Source of the DNA: an uncultured Campylobacter sp.
Lineage (GTDB): Bacteria; Campylobacterota; Campylobacteria; Campylobacterales; Campylobacteraceae
NCBI RefSeq assembly: GCF_938017705.1
Contig: NZ_CALIIS010000032.1
Coordinates: 1-10,924 of the forward strand
DNA length: 10,924 nucleotides
Direction of reading: 5' to 3'
Shown here: in pieces, positions 1 through 6,973 of the stretch
Layout: every line of letters begins with the position of its first letter
How positions within the stretch are numbered: the stretch's first letter is position 1
Translations under genes and position numbers: made by a program
Notes under the pieces: model-generated
Database searches by the model: none
Told to the model about the DNA's origin: nothing
What the model saw: only the letters and a program-made list of their open reading frames with translations

Positions 1-71
1 TGCATAGCGAAATTCTAGAATTTTAAATTTGTATCGAGAATTTTACGAGCCGTAAATTTAAAAATAAAGCT

Positions 72-599
72 CTAAATTTCAACATCCATATCCACGGATT
101 CGATCTGCAAGCCGCGCAGATCCGCGAGATGCCGCACCGCGGCGTCCGTCTCGGCATTTTTGGGAAGGACGATGTGAAAGCCGCGATCAAACGCCAAGAA
201 AAAATTCTCCCCGCCCGCAGCGATGCGATTTAGCGAGCGCACGGTAAATTTCTCGCTTGCGCGTGGCTCGCCTTTTGAAAACGAGATTGTCTCGCCGTCC
301 GCGACGAAGCTCATCTCCGTGCTCGAGTCTTGCGCGAGTTTGGCGGCAGTCAGATGTTTTCTTAGCATGCGGCGGTAAAATTTCGGATAAAAAATAAGCC
401 ACGCCGCACCCAAAATAACCGACGCGACGCTCGCAATCGGCGCCGTTTTTAAAAGCCCATCGATGATGATGCCCATAAGCAAAAACTCAAACGGTATGGC
501 GTAGGTGCTGATTAGGCGCTGTTTGCGCGCCTTTTTGCTGTAAAGCAGCATAAATTTATTGAGGTTATCGACATCGTGATTTGTGATTTGCACTTTCAT
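72..599 (-). CDS. YcxB-like small membrane protein (hypothetical)
   Basis: This encodes a 175-residue protein. Two adjacent hydrophobic segments at about residues 31-50 and 53-71 form a membrane hairpin, preceded by a basic stretch (KKARKQR, residues 22-28) that would stay in the cytoplasm. A soluble C-terminal half (about 90-170) has alternating strands with the pattern FxxDGxTISFSKGE followed by a strand ending FHIVLPK. That arrangement (two helices, then a small beta-rich domain ending in an I-x-LPK-like strand) is typical of YcxB-like proteins, whose function is not established. The start is ATG at 599, with AAAGGAA a few bases upstream on the minus strand. The gene is divergent from the phospholipid gene at 697 and could share its regulatory gap, but nothing else ties the two together. 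Membrane location is well supported; the family assignment is from pattern only. Confidence 0.75.
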   Translation of the reverse strand: MKVQITNHDVDNLNKFMLLYSKKARKQRLISTYAIPFEFLLMGIIIDGLLKTAPIASVASVILGAAWLIFYPKFYRRMLRKHLTAAKLAQDSSTEMSFVADGETISFSKGEPRASEKFTVRSLNRIAAGGENFFLAFDRGFHIVLPKNAETDAAVRHLADLRGLQIESVDMDVEI

Positions 600-622
600 A
601 TTTTTCCTTTAATTTTTGCGTA

Positions 623-628
623 ATTGTA
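623..628 (-). promoter_or_regulatory. Putative -10 element for the YcxB-like gene
   Basis: Read on the minus strand the hexamer is TACAAT, one mismatch from the consensus TATAAT. It lies about 24 bases before the ATG at 599, leaving room for a short leader that carries the AAAGGAA ribosome binding site. No clear -35 box is seen, which is usual for Campylobacter housekeeping promoters. It is a single-hexamer match and therefore tentative. Confidence 0.35.
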
Positions 629-669
629 GCGAAGCCGCCTTAAATTTGCGTCCGTTAACTTCCGTGAGA

Positions 670-675
670 TAAAAT
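670..675 (+). promoter_or_regulatory. Putative -10 element for the lplT-aas fusion gene
   Basis: TAAAAT on the plus strand, one mismatch from TATAAT, sits about 21 bases before the TTG start. Transcription from it would begin at or just before the Shine-Dalgarno sequence at 685-692, giving a very short leader. There is no convincing -35 box. It is placed by similarity and position only. Confidence 0.3.
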
Positions 676-684
676 CCCGTTTTT

Positions 685-692
685 AAAGGAGA
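685..692 (+). promoter_or_regulatory. Ribosome binding site deciding a TTG start
   Basis: AAAGGAGA is an almost perfect Shine-Dalgarno match ending 4 bases before TTG at 697. The reading frame has no ATG earlier that is equally well placed, and the peptide starting at this TTG (MKSLLKINGFLPFLAIMFIN) begins directly with the expected first membrane helix of the transporter domain. This supports TTG, not a downstream ATG, as the true start. Confidence 0.75.
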
Positions 693-696
693 TAGC

Positions 697-3600
697 TTGA
701 AATCTTTATTAAAAATCAACGGATTTTTGCCATTTTTGGCGATTATGTTTATCAACGCAAGCGTCGATCTGGGCCATAAGATCACGATTCAAAACGTCCT
801 TGTTAAAAGCGCCGATTCCGGCGCTCTCATCGCCCTTACCTCGCTTGTAAATTTGCTGATTTTGCTGCCTTACGTATTTCTTTTTAGCGCCAGCGGCTAT
901 CTCAACGACAAATTCTCGCGCACCCGCATCACGCGGATCTGCGCGAAACTCGGCGTCGCCCTTACCGCGCTCATTACGCTAGGTTATGCGTGCGGGTGGT
1001 TTTATTTCGCATTTTTTATGACGATCCTGCTTGCGGCGCAAAGCGCGATCTACTCGCCCGCCAAATACGGCCTGATTAAAAAGATCGTCGGCGCGAAAAA
1101 TTTAGGCGCGGCAAACGGCCTCGTGCAGGCTCTTACCATCATCGCGATTCTGCTTTCATCGCTTGCGTTTTCGGTGATTTTCGAGCTATTTGCAGCCCAC
1201 AGCAGTGACGCGGGCGAGTTGATGAGCTCGGTTTGGTTCATCGGCGTGCTTTTGGTCGCGGGTTCTGCGCTTGAGACCTACTATTCGTATAAAATTCCAT
1301 TCTTCGACGCCGCGCAACCGCAGGCGGAATTTAATAAAGACGACTATTTTAAGCTTCGCTATCTAAGGCAAAATTTAAATTTTGTGCTAAAAGACAAAAA
1401 CGTCCTGCTCTGTACGCTGGGACTTGCGATGTTTTGGGCGGTCTCGCAGCTTGTGATCGCGACCTTTCCGGCTCACTACAAGAGCCTTAGCGGCAGCGAC
1501 AACGTAATGGTGATCCAGGTGATCTTAGCTCTTAGCGCGATCGGAATCGCATTAGGCTCGATCTTTGCGGGCAGCTACTGCAAAAAGCATATCGAGCTCG
1601 GTATCGTGCCGTTCGGCGCATTCGGTCTTGCGCTCGCGCTAATGGTGCTAGCCAACGCACACTCGGTATTTTGGCTCGGCACGGCGTCATTTTTCTTCGG
1701 GTTTAGCGGAGGAATTTTCATCGTGCCGCTCAACGCCGTAATTCAGTTTTTCACCGCCGATGAGCGCATGGGGCGGGTACTCGCGGGCTCAAATTTCATC
1801 CAAAATATCTTTATGGTGCTGTTTTTGCTCATCGCCATCATCTTGGTGCATTTTGCGGTCGCCAGCGGCGAAATTTTCGTTATGGCTGCTCTTTGCGTTC
1901 TTATCTGCGGGATCTTCGGCGCAAAATATCTGCCGCAGCTTTTCGTTAGAATTTTACTCATTCCGTTTATGAAATTTGGCTACCAAGTCCACGTAGACGG
2001 TATCGAAAACATCCCGCAAAAAGGCGGCGTGCTGCTTTTGGGCAACCATATCAGCTGGATCGATTGGGCGGTGGTGCAGCTTGCATGCCCGCGCGGCGTG
2101 CGCTTCGTGATGCATCGCAGCTACTACGATCTGTGGTATTTGAAGTGGTTTTTTAAAATTTTCCGCGTCATTCCGATCGGAGCGGGCGTGAGCAAAAGCG
2201 CGATCGAAAGCATCCGCGAGGCGCTAAATGCTGGTGAAGTAGTAGGGCTCTTCCCCGAGGGTCACATCAGTTACAACGGCCGCATAGACGAGTTTCAGGG
2301 CGGATTTGAGCTCGCCGCGCACGATACGAACTCCGTAATCGTGCCTTTTTATATCAGAGGGCTTTGGGGATCGACGTTTTCGCGCGCCAGCGAGCATTAT
2401 AAAAGAACGATCTCGCAAAGCGGCAAAAACGCACTTCGCGTAAGCTTCGGCGCGCCGATTGAGGCAAATTCCAAGGCGCATGAAGTAAAACGTGCGGTAA
2501 CGGAGCTGTCGTTTTTCAGCTGGGGCAAATACCTCGCAAGCCTAAAGCCGCTTGCCTACAACTGGCTAAATCAAGCCAAAAGATCGCCTTTTAAGCGCGT
2601 GGCGGTCGATAGCACGGGAGCAAGTCTCACAAATTTAGCGATGATGAGCGCCGTTTTGATACTTCGCAAAAGGTTAAAGAGCCGCATAGGCAGCGAGGAA
2701 AACGTAGGTATCATTTTGCCTAGCTCGGTCATCGCAAGCGCCGTAAATTTAACGCTTTTTGCGATGGGCAAAACGAGCGTAAATTTAAACTATACGCTAA
2801 GCGAAGAAAATTTAATCTACTGCGCGGATAAAGCGAATATCCGCACGATCATCAGCTCGCGAAAATTCGTAGAAAAGCTCAAATCAAAGGGCTTTGAGCT
2901 GGAGGGTTCGATCGGCGATCGGCTCGTGTATCTTGAAGATCTAAGCGAGGGCACCTCTAAAAACGAGCGCATAGTCTGCGCACTAAAATCGCTGCTGATG
3001 CCTAAAATTTTATTTCGCGCGCTGTATTTTAAGCCGCACGCGATAGAGGACGTAGCGACTATTTTATTTAGCAGCGGCAGCGAAGGAAAGCCCAAAGGCG
3101 TGGTTTTGACGCACAAAAACATAATGGCGAACGTCAAGCAGATCTCCGAGCTCATAAACGCCACCGAGCACGACGCGATTTTAGCGTCGCTGCCGATCTT
3201 TCACTGCTTCGGGCTTACCGTAACGACGCTATTTCCGTTAAACGACGGAATTTTAAGCATCCACGTGCCCGATCCTACAGACGCCTTTAGCGTCGGCAAA
3301 ATGAGCGCAAAATACGGCGCTACGATAATGTTCGGCACCTCGACGTTTTTTAGGCTCTACACCAAAAATAAAAGGCTCAATCCGCTTATGCTGGCAAGCA
3401 TTCGCCTAGCGATTGCGGGCGCGGAGAAGCTAAACGAAAACGTCCGCAAGGAATTTAAGATAAAATTTGGCATCGAAATTTACGAGGGCTACGGCACGAC
3501 TGAGACTGCGCCGGTGGTGAGCGTAAATACGCCAAACGTCCTCGAGCCCGATTTTTTCAAAGAGCTTCACTTTAACCGCGAAAAGAGCGTCGGCTTGCCG

Positions 3601-4140
3601 CTTGCGGGCACGGTCATAAAGATCACCGATCCAGCTTCGCTGCAGCCGCTGCCAAACGGGCAAGAGGGGCTTATCTTAATCGGCGGACATCAGGTTATGA
3701 AGGAATACTACGATGAGCCGGCAAAAACCGCCGAAGCAATCGCGCAAATGGACGGCGTGCGCTACTACAAGAGCGGCGACATCGGCTATATCGACGACGA
3801 CGGGTTTTTATTTATCACCGACCGCCTTTCGCGCTTTGCCAAAATCGGTGGCGAGATGATCAGCCTGGGCGCGGTAGAAAGCGCCGTGGGCGAAATTTTA
3901 GGCGAAAGCGCGATCTATTCGTGCGTGAACCTAAAAGACGAGAAAAAGGGCGAAAAGATCGCTCTGCTTTATGTGGGTGAGGCGAGCGAGGATGAAATTT
4001 CGCGCCGCCTGAAGGACTCCGCGCTGGCGCCGATAATGCAGCCAAGCGTCGTGAAAAAGGTGGAGCAAATCCCGGTGCTCGGCAGCGGCAAGGTAAATCT
4101 CAAAGCGGTAAAGGATCTGGCGATAGAGCTGGGACTGTAA
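697..4140 (+). CDS. aas: LplT-PlsC-acyl-ACP synthetase fusion (lysophospholipid transporter/acyltransferase)
   Basis: A 1147-residue three-part protein of the inner membrane. Residues 1 to about 425 are a major facilitator transporter resembling LplT, with about 12 hydrophobic segments and the motif YSPAKYG at 119-125. Residues about 430-620 are a PlsC-type acyltransferase: NHISWID at 450-456 supplies the catalytic H-x4-D (H451, D456), and FPEGHIS at 519-525 is the glycerophosphate-binding block. Residues about 635-1147 are an adenylate-forming acyl-ACP synthetase: SSGSEGKPKG at 792-801 is the ATP loop, GYGTTET at 931-937, SGDIGY with D1028, and GSGKVN with the likely catalytic K1132. In E. 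coli LplT and Aas are separate neighbouring genes that bring lyso-phosphatidylethanolamine across the inner membrane and re-acylate it; here one chain would do both. All catalytic motifs look intact. Substrate preference is inferred from the family. It appears monocistronic. Confidence 0.9.
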   Translation: MKSLLKINGFLPFLAIMFINASVDLGHKITIQNVLVKSADSGALIALTSLVNLLILLPYVFLFSASGYLNDKFSRTRITRICAKLGVALTALITLGYACGWFYFAFFMTILLAAQSAIYSPAKYGLIKKIVGAKNLGAANGLVQALTIIAILLSSLAFSVIFELFAAHSSDAGELMSSVWFIGVLLVAGSALETYYSYKIPFFDAAQPQAEFNKDDYFKLRYLRQNLNFVLKDKNVLLCTLGLAMFWAVSQLVIATFPAHYKSLSGSDNVMVIQVILALSAIGIALGSIFAGSYCKKHIELGIVPFGAFGLALALMVLANAHSVFWLGTASFFFGFSGGIFIVPLNAVIQFFTADERMGRVLAGSNFIQNIFMVLFLLIAIILVHFAVASGEIFVMAALCVLICGIFGAKYLPQLFVRILLIPFMKFGYQVHVDGIENIPQKGGVLLLGNHISWIDWAVVQLACPRGVRFVMHRSYYDLWYLKWFFKIFRVIPIGAGVSKSAIESIREALNAGEVVGLFPEGHISYNGRIDEFQGGFELAAHDTNSVIVPFYIRGLWGSTFSRASEHYKRTISQSGKNALRVSFGAPIEANSKAHEVKRAVTELSFFSWGKYLASLKPLAYNWLNQAKRSPFKRVAVDSTGASLTNLAMMSAVLILRKRLKSRIGSEENVGIILPSSVIASAVNLTLFAMGKTSVNLNYTLSEENLIYCADKANIRTIISSRKFVEKLKSKGFELEGSIGDRLVYLEDLSEGTSKNERIVCALKSLLMPKILFRALYFKPHAIEDVATILFSSGSEGKPKGVVLTHKNIMANVKQISELINATEHDAILASLPIFHCFGLTVTTLFPLNDGILSIHVPDPTDAFSVGKMSAKYGATIMFGTSTFFRLYTKNKRLNPLMLASIRLAIAGAEKLNENVRKEFKIKFGIEIYEGYGTTETAPVVSVNTPNVLEPDFFKELHFNREKSVGLPLAGTVIKITDPASLQPLPNGQEGLILIGGHQVMKEYYDEPAKTAEAIAQMDGVRYYKSGDIGYIDDDGFLFITDRLSRFAKIGGEMISLGAVESAVGEILGESAIYSCVNLKDEKKGEKIALLYVGEASEDEISRRLKDSALAPIMQPSVVKKVEQIPVLGSGKVNLKAVKDLAIELGL

Positions 4141-4195
4141 ATTTTAAGCCTTAAAATTTGCGTTCTAAATTTTAAATTTACGTCTTGCCGAGCTA

Positions 4196-4215
4196 TTTGC
4201 GCGAAGTAGCGCAAA
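4196..4215 (+). terminator. Possible terminator after the lplT-aas fusion gene
   Basis: TTTGCGC and GCGCAAA form a perfect 7-bp stem around a 6-base loop (GAAGTA), about 55 bases after the stop codon. The downstream tract is only partly T-rich (CCTCTTTT at about 4226-4233), so it is a weak intrinsic terminator. A more AT-rich inverted repeat with 10-base arms around a single base lies just upstream at 4139-4159, overlapping the stop codon, and may add to the effect. Confidence 0.35.
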
Positions 4216-4489
4216 AAGCAAAATTCCTCTTTTAAATTTATTCTTTGTCGTGCCGCAGGGCTTTGCGGTTTTCGCTCCTAGCAGCGGGCAATCTCACGGG
4301 TTATGCTGCGGTTTATTTAAAGAACGACGGCTACACGCGGCTGCAGCGTCAAATTTATGCTAAAATTTACGGACAGACGGCAGCCCTCGCTGCGTGGATA
4401 GGCAAAATTCTTATATCAGACGGCTGGCTAAATTTCATGGCGGAGCTGCGGGGAGAGTTTTAACAGCGTGCGCGTGGAAAGAAATTTCA

Positions 4490-4768
4490 ATGGCGTATGT
4501 GCGGAGAGAAATTTTAGCGACATTACTTTCCGCTTCGCCGCTTATAAAATTTGCAAATTTTATTTCCCGAGTGTACGCCGATTACGCCGATGAGGTTTAT
4601 AAACCGCTATACGCAAACTCTCGGCTTTGTCCTTCCGCCGCCACAGCGGCTAAATTTTATCTACTCGCGCTAAGTGCGTCTCTAAGTCGGTCTGTATTTA
4701 CGCTAGCACAAAGTATCGCGCAGCCAAATTTAAAGGATAAATTTCATTCGCGCAGATTGAAATTTTAA
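4490..4768 (+). CDS. Doubtful small reading frame, 92 codons
   Basis: From ATG at 4490 to a stop at 4768 this would encode a basic 92-residue peptide starting MAYVRREILATL, with a moderately hydrophobic stretch near its centre (KFYLLALSASLSRSVFTLA). GGAAAG at 4476-4481 is a possible ribosome binding site 8 bases before the ATG. Against a real gene: the peptide matches nothing I know, much of it is dictated by AAATTT copies read as Lys-Phe or Asn-Phe, and its 3' end runs into the palindromic hairpin at 4753-4787. The same frame is open back to GTG at 4394, which has no ribosome binding site. It could equally be part of a decayed gene. Confidence 0.15.
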   Translation: MAYVRREILATLLSASPLIKFANFISRVYADYADEVYKPLYANSRLCPSAATAAKFYLLALSASLSRSVFTLAQSIAQPNLKDKFHSRRLKF

Positions 4769-4787
4769 AATTTCAAAGCCCAATCTG
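4753..4787. repeat. Palindromic hairpin (possible bidirectional terminator)
   Basis: A perfect 20-base palindrome, TTGAAATTTTAAAATTTCAA, at 4757-4776 lies inside a longer imperfect hairpin: CAGATTG at 4753-4759 pairs with CAATCTG at 4781-4787. An AT-rich inner stem and a small bulge lie between. Being almost symmetrical in a convergent gap, it could stop transcription from both sides, but the stem is AT-rich and no long T run follows on either strand. Confidence 0.4.
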
Positions 4788-4849
4788 TTTAAATTTAACC
4801 AAAGTCGGCAGAGTTCAAATTTTAAAGAGGTCCAAATTTTAATGATTTT

Positions 4850-4888
4850 AAAAAAGATGAAAGAGCCGCGAAGCGGGCGCTTCACGGC
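4850..4888 (-). terminator. Intrinsic terminator of fldA
   Basis: On the minus strand, GCCGTGAAGC and GCTTCGCGGC (4888-4879 and 4874-4865) form a 10-bp GC-rich stem with one G-T wobble and a 4-base loop. It is followed by TCTTTCATCTTTTTT running down to about 4850. It begins 14 bases after the fldA stop codon, as expected for a Rho-independent terminator of the flavodoxin unit. Confidence 0.75.
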
Positions 4889-4902
4889 AAATTTAAAGGG
4901 AG

Positions 4903-5394
4903 TTATTTAAGCTCGGGAGCGATCTGTGCTACCCACGCCTCGATGCGGCTCTCGGTGAGATCGCTTTGATTGTCGTTGTCTAGCGCGAGACCAACAAATT
5001 TGCCGTCCACTACGGCCTTGCTCTCGTCAAATTCATATCCGTCGGTAGGCACTGCGCCTACGATATTTGCACCCGCTTTTTTGAAGTTGTCGTATAGCTC
5101 GCGCATTGCGTTGCAGTAGGCGTCGCTGTAGCTTGAGCTATCGCCCATACCAAAAATCGCGACGGTCTTGCCCGCGACATCAAGGGCTGAGAAATCAAAG
5201 CCCGCCCAGTCGTCTTGTAGCTCGCCGTCGTTCCACGTCGAGCTTCCGATTACGAGCGCGGTGTATTTGTCTAGGTCAGCAGGCGCGATATCTGCGACGT
5301 TTTTTAGCTCATTTTCGATGCCGAGCTTTTCCGAGATCAGCTTTGCAGCGTCTTCGGTATTGCCCATCGAGCTTCCAAAAATAATTCCAACCAT
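4903..5394 (-). CDS. fldA: Flavodoxin, long-chain FMN electron carrier
   Basis: A 163-residue cytoplasmic flavodoxin that carries single electrons on FMN. The N-terminal strand and phosphate loop are clear (IIFGSSMGNTED, residues 4-15). The first FMN-flanking loop is SSTWNDGELQDDW (51-63) with Trp54, and the second is GMGDSSSYSD (82-91) with Tyr89. Residues from about 111 on (VPTDGYEFDESKAVVDGKFVGLALD) match the long-chain insertion region of Helicobacter and Campylobacter flavodoxins. H. pylori flavodoxin, as I recall, has alanine where this protein has Trp54. Its known partner in this group is pyruvate oxidoreductase, encoded at 7870 and beyond. ATG at 5394 follows AAAAGGA at 5401-5407, which overlaps the stop codon of the preceding gene; the gap is 11 bases, so translation is probably coupled. 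It is the last gene of a three-gene unit. Confidence 0.95.
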   Translation of the reverse strand: MVGIIFGSSMGNTEDAAKLISEKLGIENELKNVADIAPADLDKYTALVIGSSTWNDGELQDDWAGFDFSALDVAGKTVAIFGMGDSSSYSDAYCNAMRELYDNFKKAGANIVGAVPTDGYEFDESKAVVDGKFVGLALDNDNQSDLTESRIEAWVAQIAPELK

Positions 5395-5405
5395 TTGTGA
5401 TCCTT

Positions 5406-6632
5406 TTAATAAATTTTGTCGGTGAGCTTGTATGGTACTAATTTCATAATGAAATTTCCCTTAAAGCATTCGCTTTTTATCTCGACGTGGCGGTTAAAAT
5501 TTTCATTTTTTGGATAGACAAGATACACGGCATCGAGGTTTGCTCCGCATGAAAGCTCTAGCGCTTTTTTTATATCATTATCATAAAGCATAGGATTTGA
5601 AACGAGCATCGATCTGAAATTTGCTATCACTCCGAGCGAAAATCCGTTTTTTCGCACGATGATGAGCTCGTTTTTAAGCTCAATCTCTGCGCCTGCATTT
5701 CGCAGCGCGATCTTTGAAAACACAAAATCACTAAACGCCTCGCGGGCATTTAGCAGCACGCCACTACGCAGGCTTACGATCGCGCGAGCTAGCTTATAAG
5801 CCGGTTTGGCGGCAAACGCGGGCAGCGGCATGTCGCGCAGATAGGCAAAGATTATCGCATTATCCGCCGCGCAGAATTTCACGGCGGGCTTGAAGCGGTA
5901 AATTTTGCGAGTGCCTCGCCCAAGCTCGGAAGCGATGAAATTTAAAAACGCGGCGCGAAACTGCGAAGCGCCCTTTAAATTTGCGGGCGGAATTCTATAA
6001 TCCGCATTAACGTTAAAATTATATAGAGCTAGCATCGCCCGCGCTCGCGAAGCCGCATCATAATCCCGTAGCGCCTCTGGTGCAATCTCGCGTCCATTCG
6101 CATCAAAGCCAAAAATTTCGCCACTAAATAATTTTTTATTAAAAGTTTCGGCATTTAAAATTTCATCATCAATAAGCTCGTTATCGCGCCGCAGATCCGC
6201 TTTTTGGCATTTTTTGCGCACCGCGATATCTCGTTTTGGCGCGGCAATATCTCGTAACAAAGCTGATTTCTCGTCCAAGCGCTTAGCGCAGAGAAAATTC
6301 TTTTGCGCTGAGTCAGTGTCGTAAAAAGCCCTTGCTGTCAAATTCCTATTTGCGCCGTCTTTTTGCGCACTCTTTGCAGCATGCGACTTAGAGGCATTAT
6401 AATTAAGTGCGTCCGATTTACCAATTGAAAACTTTTTAAATTTGTCGCTAAATTTCTTACTTTCGACGGGCGCAAGGCAAGTAGCGTTAAATTTGCTAGA
6501 ATTTAAAGAATTCTTGGAATTTGGCTCGCCAGCTTCATCGTCGTAAGCATTTGATTGTGGCGCAGTGCGCGATTTTTTAACCGCTTGCCTGGGCTTGCCG
6601 TCACTACTTAAATTCCTTGGGATTTTAATCAT
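5406..6632 (-). CDS. Hypothetical protein with disordered N-terminal half
   Basis: I do not recognise this 408-residue protein. Residues 1 to about 155 are low-complexity, rich in Lys, Ser, Asn, Ala and Asp, and look disordered, with recurrent Lys-Phe pairs (KKFSDKFKKF, residues 59-68). From about 185 to the end the sequence looks folded, with alternating helices and strands, including a hydrophobic pair of strands near 322-340 (NELIIVRKNGFSLGVIANF) and another near 366-373 (LDAVYLVY). No signal peptide or membrane helix is apparent. The ATG at 6632 lies inside the end of the DUF2325 gene (shared bases ATGATTAA), and there is no good ribosome binding site, so translation probably depends on coupling. 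The fldA binding site overlaps its stop codon. From memory, C. jejuni has a comparable hypothetical gene between its DUF2325 gene and fldA; this needs a database check. A role with flavodoxin is inference from position. Confidence 0.7.
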   Translation of the reverse strand: MIKIPRNLSSDGKPRQAVKKSRTAPQSNAYDDEAGEPNSKNSLNSSKFNATCLAPVESKKFSDKFKKFSIGKSDALNYNASKSHAAKSAQKDGANRNLTARAFYDTDSAQKNFLCAKRLDEKSALLRDIAAPKRDIAVRKKCQKADLRRDNELIDDEILNAETFNKKLFSGEIFGFDANGREIAPEALRDYDAASRARAMLALYNFNVNADYRIPPANLKGASQFRAAFLNFIASELGRGTRKIYRFKPAVKFCAADNAIIFAYLRDMPLPAFAAKPAYKLARAIVSLRSGVLLNAREAFSDFVFSKIALRNAGAEIELKNELIIVRKNGFSLGVIANFRSMLVSNPMLYDNDIKKALELSCGANLDAVYLVYPKNENFNRHVEIKSECFKGNFIMKLVPYKLTDKIY

Positions 6633-6948
6633 CTTCGCAAGGCTTGCAACCGAATTCTTGATTTAAATTGAAAACCTTACAGTATTCGCAAAATACGCAG
6701 CTAACGCTTCTCTTAGCGCATACAAGCGGGATTTTGCGCTTTTTGACTTCGCCTTTGATTTTTTTCATCGTGTTGTGGTTTAAAAAGCTCGTAAGCATCA
6801 CGACGCACTCGGTATCTTGCGGGATCGGCTTACGATTTACGCGATTTTCGTTTCGTGCGTCCCAGTGCTCGATGTTGCTCGCGCCAAGGTCTTTTAAAAC
6901 CGCCTTAATGGGCGTAATCTCATCTGCTCCTATAACTAAAACGTTCAT
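6625..6948 (-). CDS. DUF2325 protein with cysteine-rich C-terminal tail
   Basis: A 107-residue cytoplasmic protein. The N-terminal part (MNVLVIGADEITPIKAVLKD, residues 1-20) is a Rossmann-like strand, Gly-Ala turn and helix, followed by VVMLTSFLNHNTMKKIK (49-65) and a strand ending KIPLVCAK. This order of elements is typical of the DUF2325 family, whose function is unknown. What stands out is the C-terminus: Cys84, Cys87 and Cys90 (CVFCEYC) plus Cys101 and Cys104 (CKPC), with Cys77 close by. This spacing could hold zinc or an iron-sulfur cluster. The start ATG at 6948 has a strong GGGGA ribosome binding site at about 6953-6959. It is the first gene of the unit leading to fldA, and its last 8 bases overlap the next gene. 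Family assignment is from pattern; metal binding is inference. Confidence 0.75.
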   Translation of the reverse strand: MNVLVIGADEITPIKAVLKDLGASNIEHWDARNENRVNRKPIPQDTECVVMLTSFLNHNTMKKIKGEVKKRKIPLVCAKRSVSCVFCEYCKVFNLNQEFGCKPCEDD

Positions 6949-6973
6949 TTCATCCCCTTTTATGATTGATAGT

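Larger units (their letters stand above)
4141..4902. other. Long convergent intergenic gap rich in AAATTT
   Basis: About 760 bases lie between the converging ends of the lplT-aas fusion gene and fldA, with no convincing gene. The stretch holds 20 copies of AAATTT (first at 4154, last at 4889), a weak plus-strand hairpin at 4196-4215, a long palindromic hairpin at 4753-4787 and the fldA terminator near 4865-4888. Two overlapping plus-strand reading frames (from TTG 4245 and GTG 4394) have no ribosome binding site and match no family I recognise. The gap could be a decayed gene, spacer DNA, or host an unseen small RNA. Confidence 0.6.

Noticed and set aside
10..23. 14-base palindrome AAATTCTAGAATTT as a terminator
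   Set aside because: AT-rich, no loop and no T run; it could be chance given the AAATTT-rich style, and what lies to its left is not visible.
2817..3164. Minus-strand frame of 115 codons inside the lplT-aas fusion gene
   Set aside because: It lies wholly within a strongly supported gene with conserved adenylation motifs and has no family resemblance; it is a shadow of that gene.
4245..4463. TTG-started 72-codon frame as a gene
   Set aside because: No ribosome binding site, no recognisable peptide, overlaps another doubtful frame, and much of it comes from AAATTT-rich spacer.
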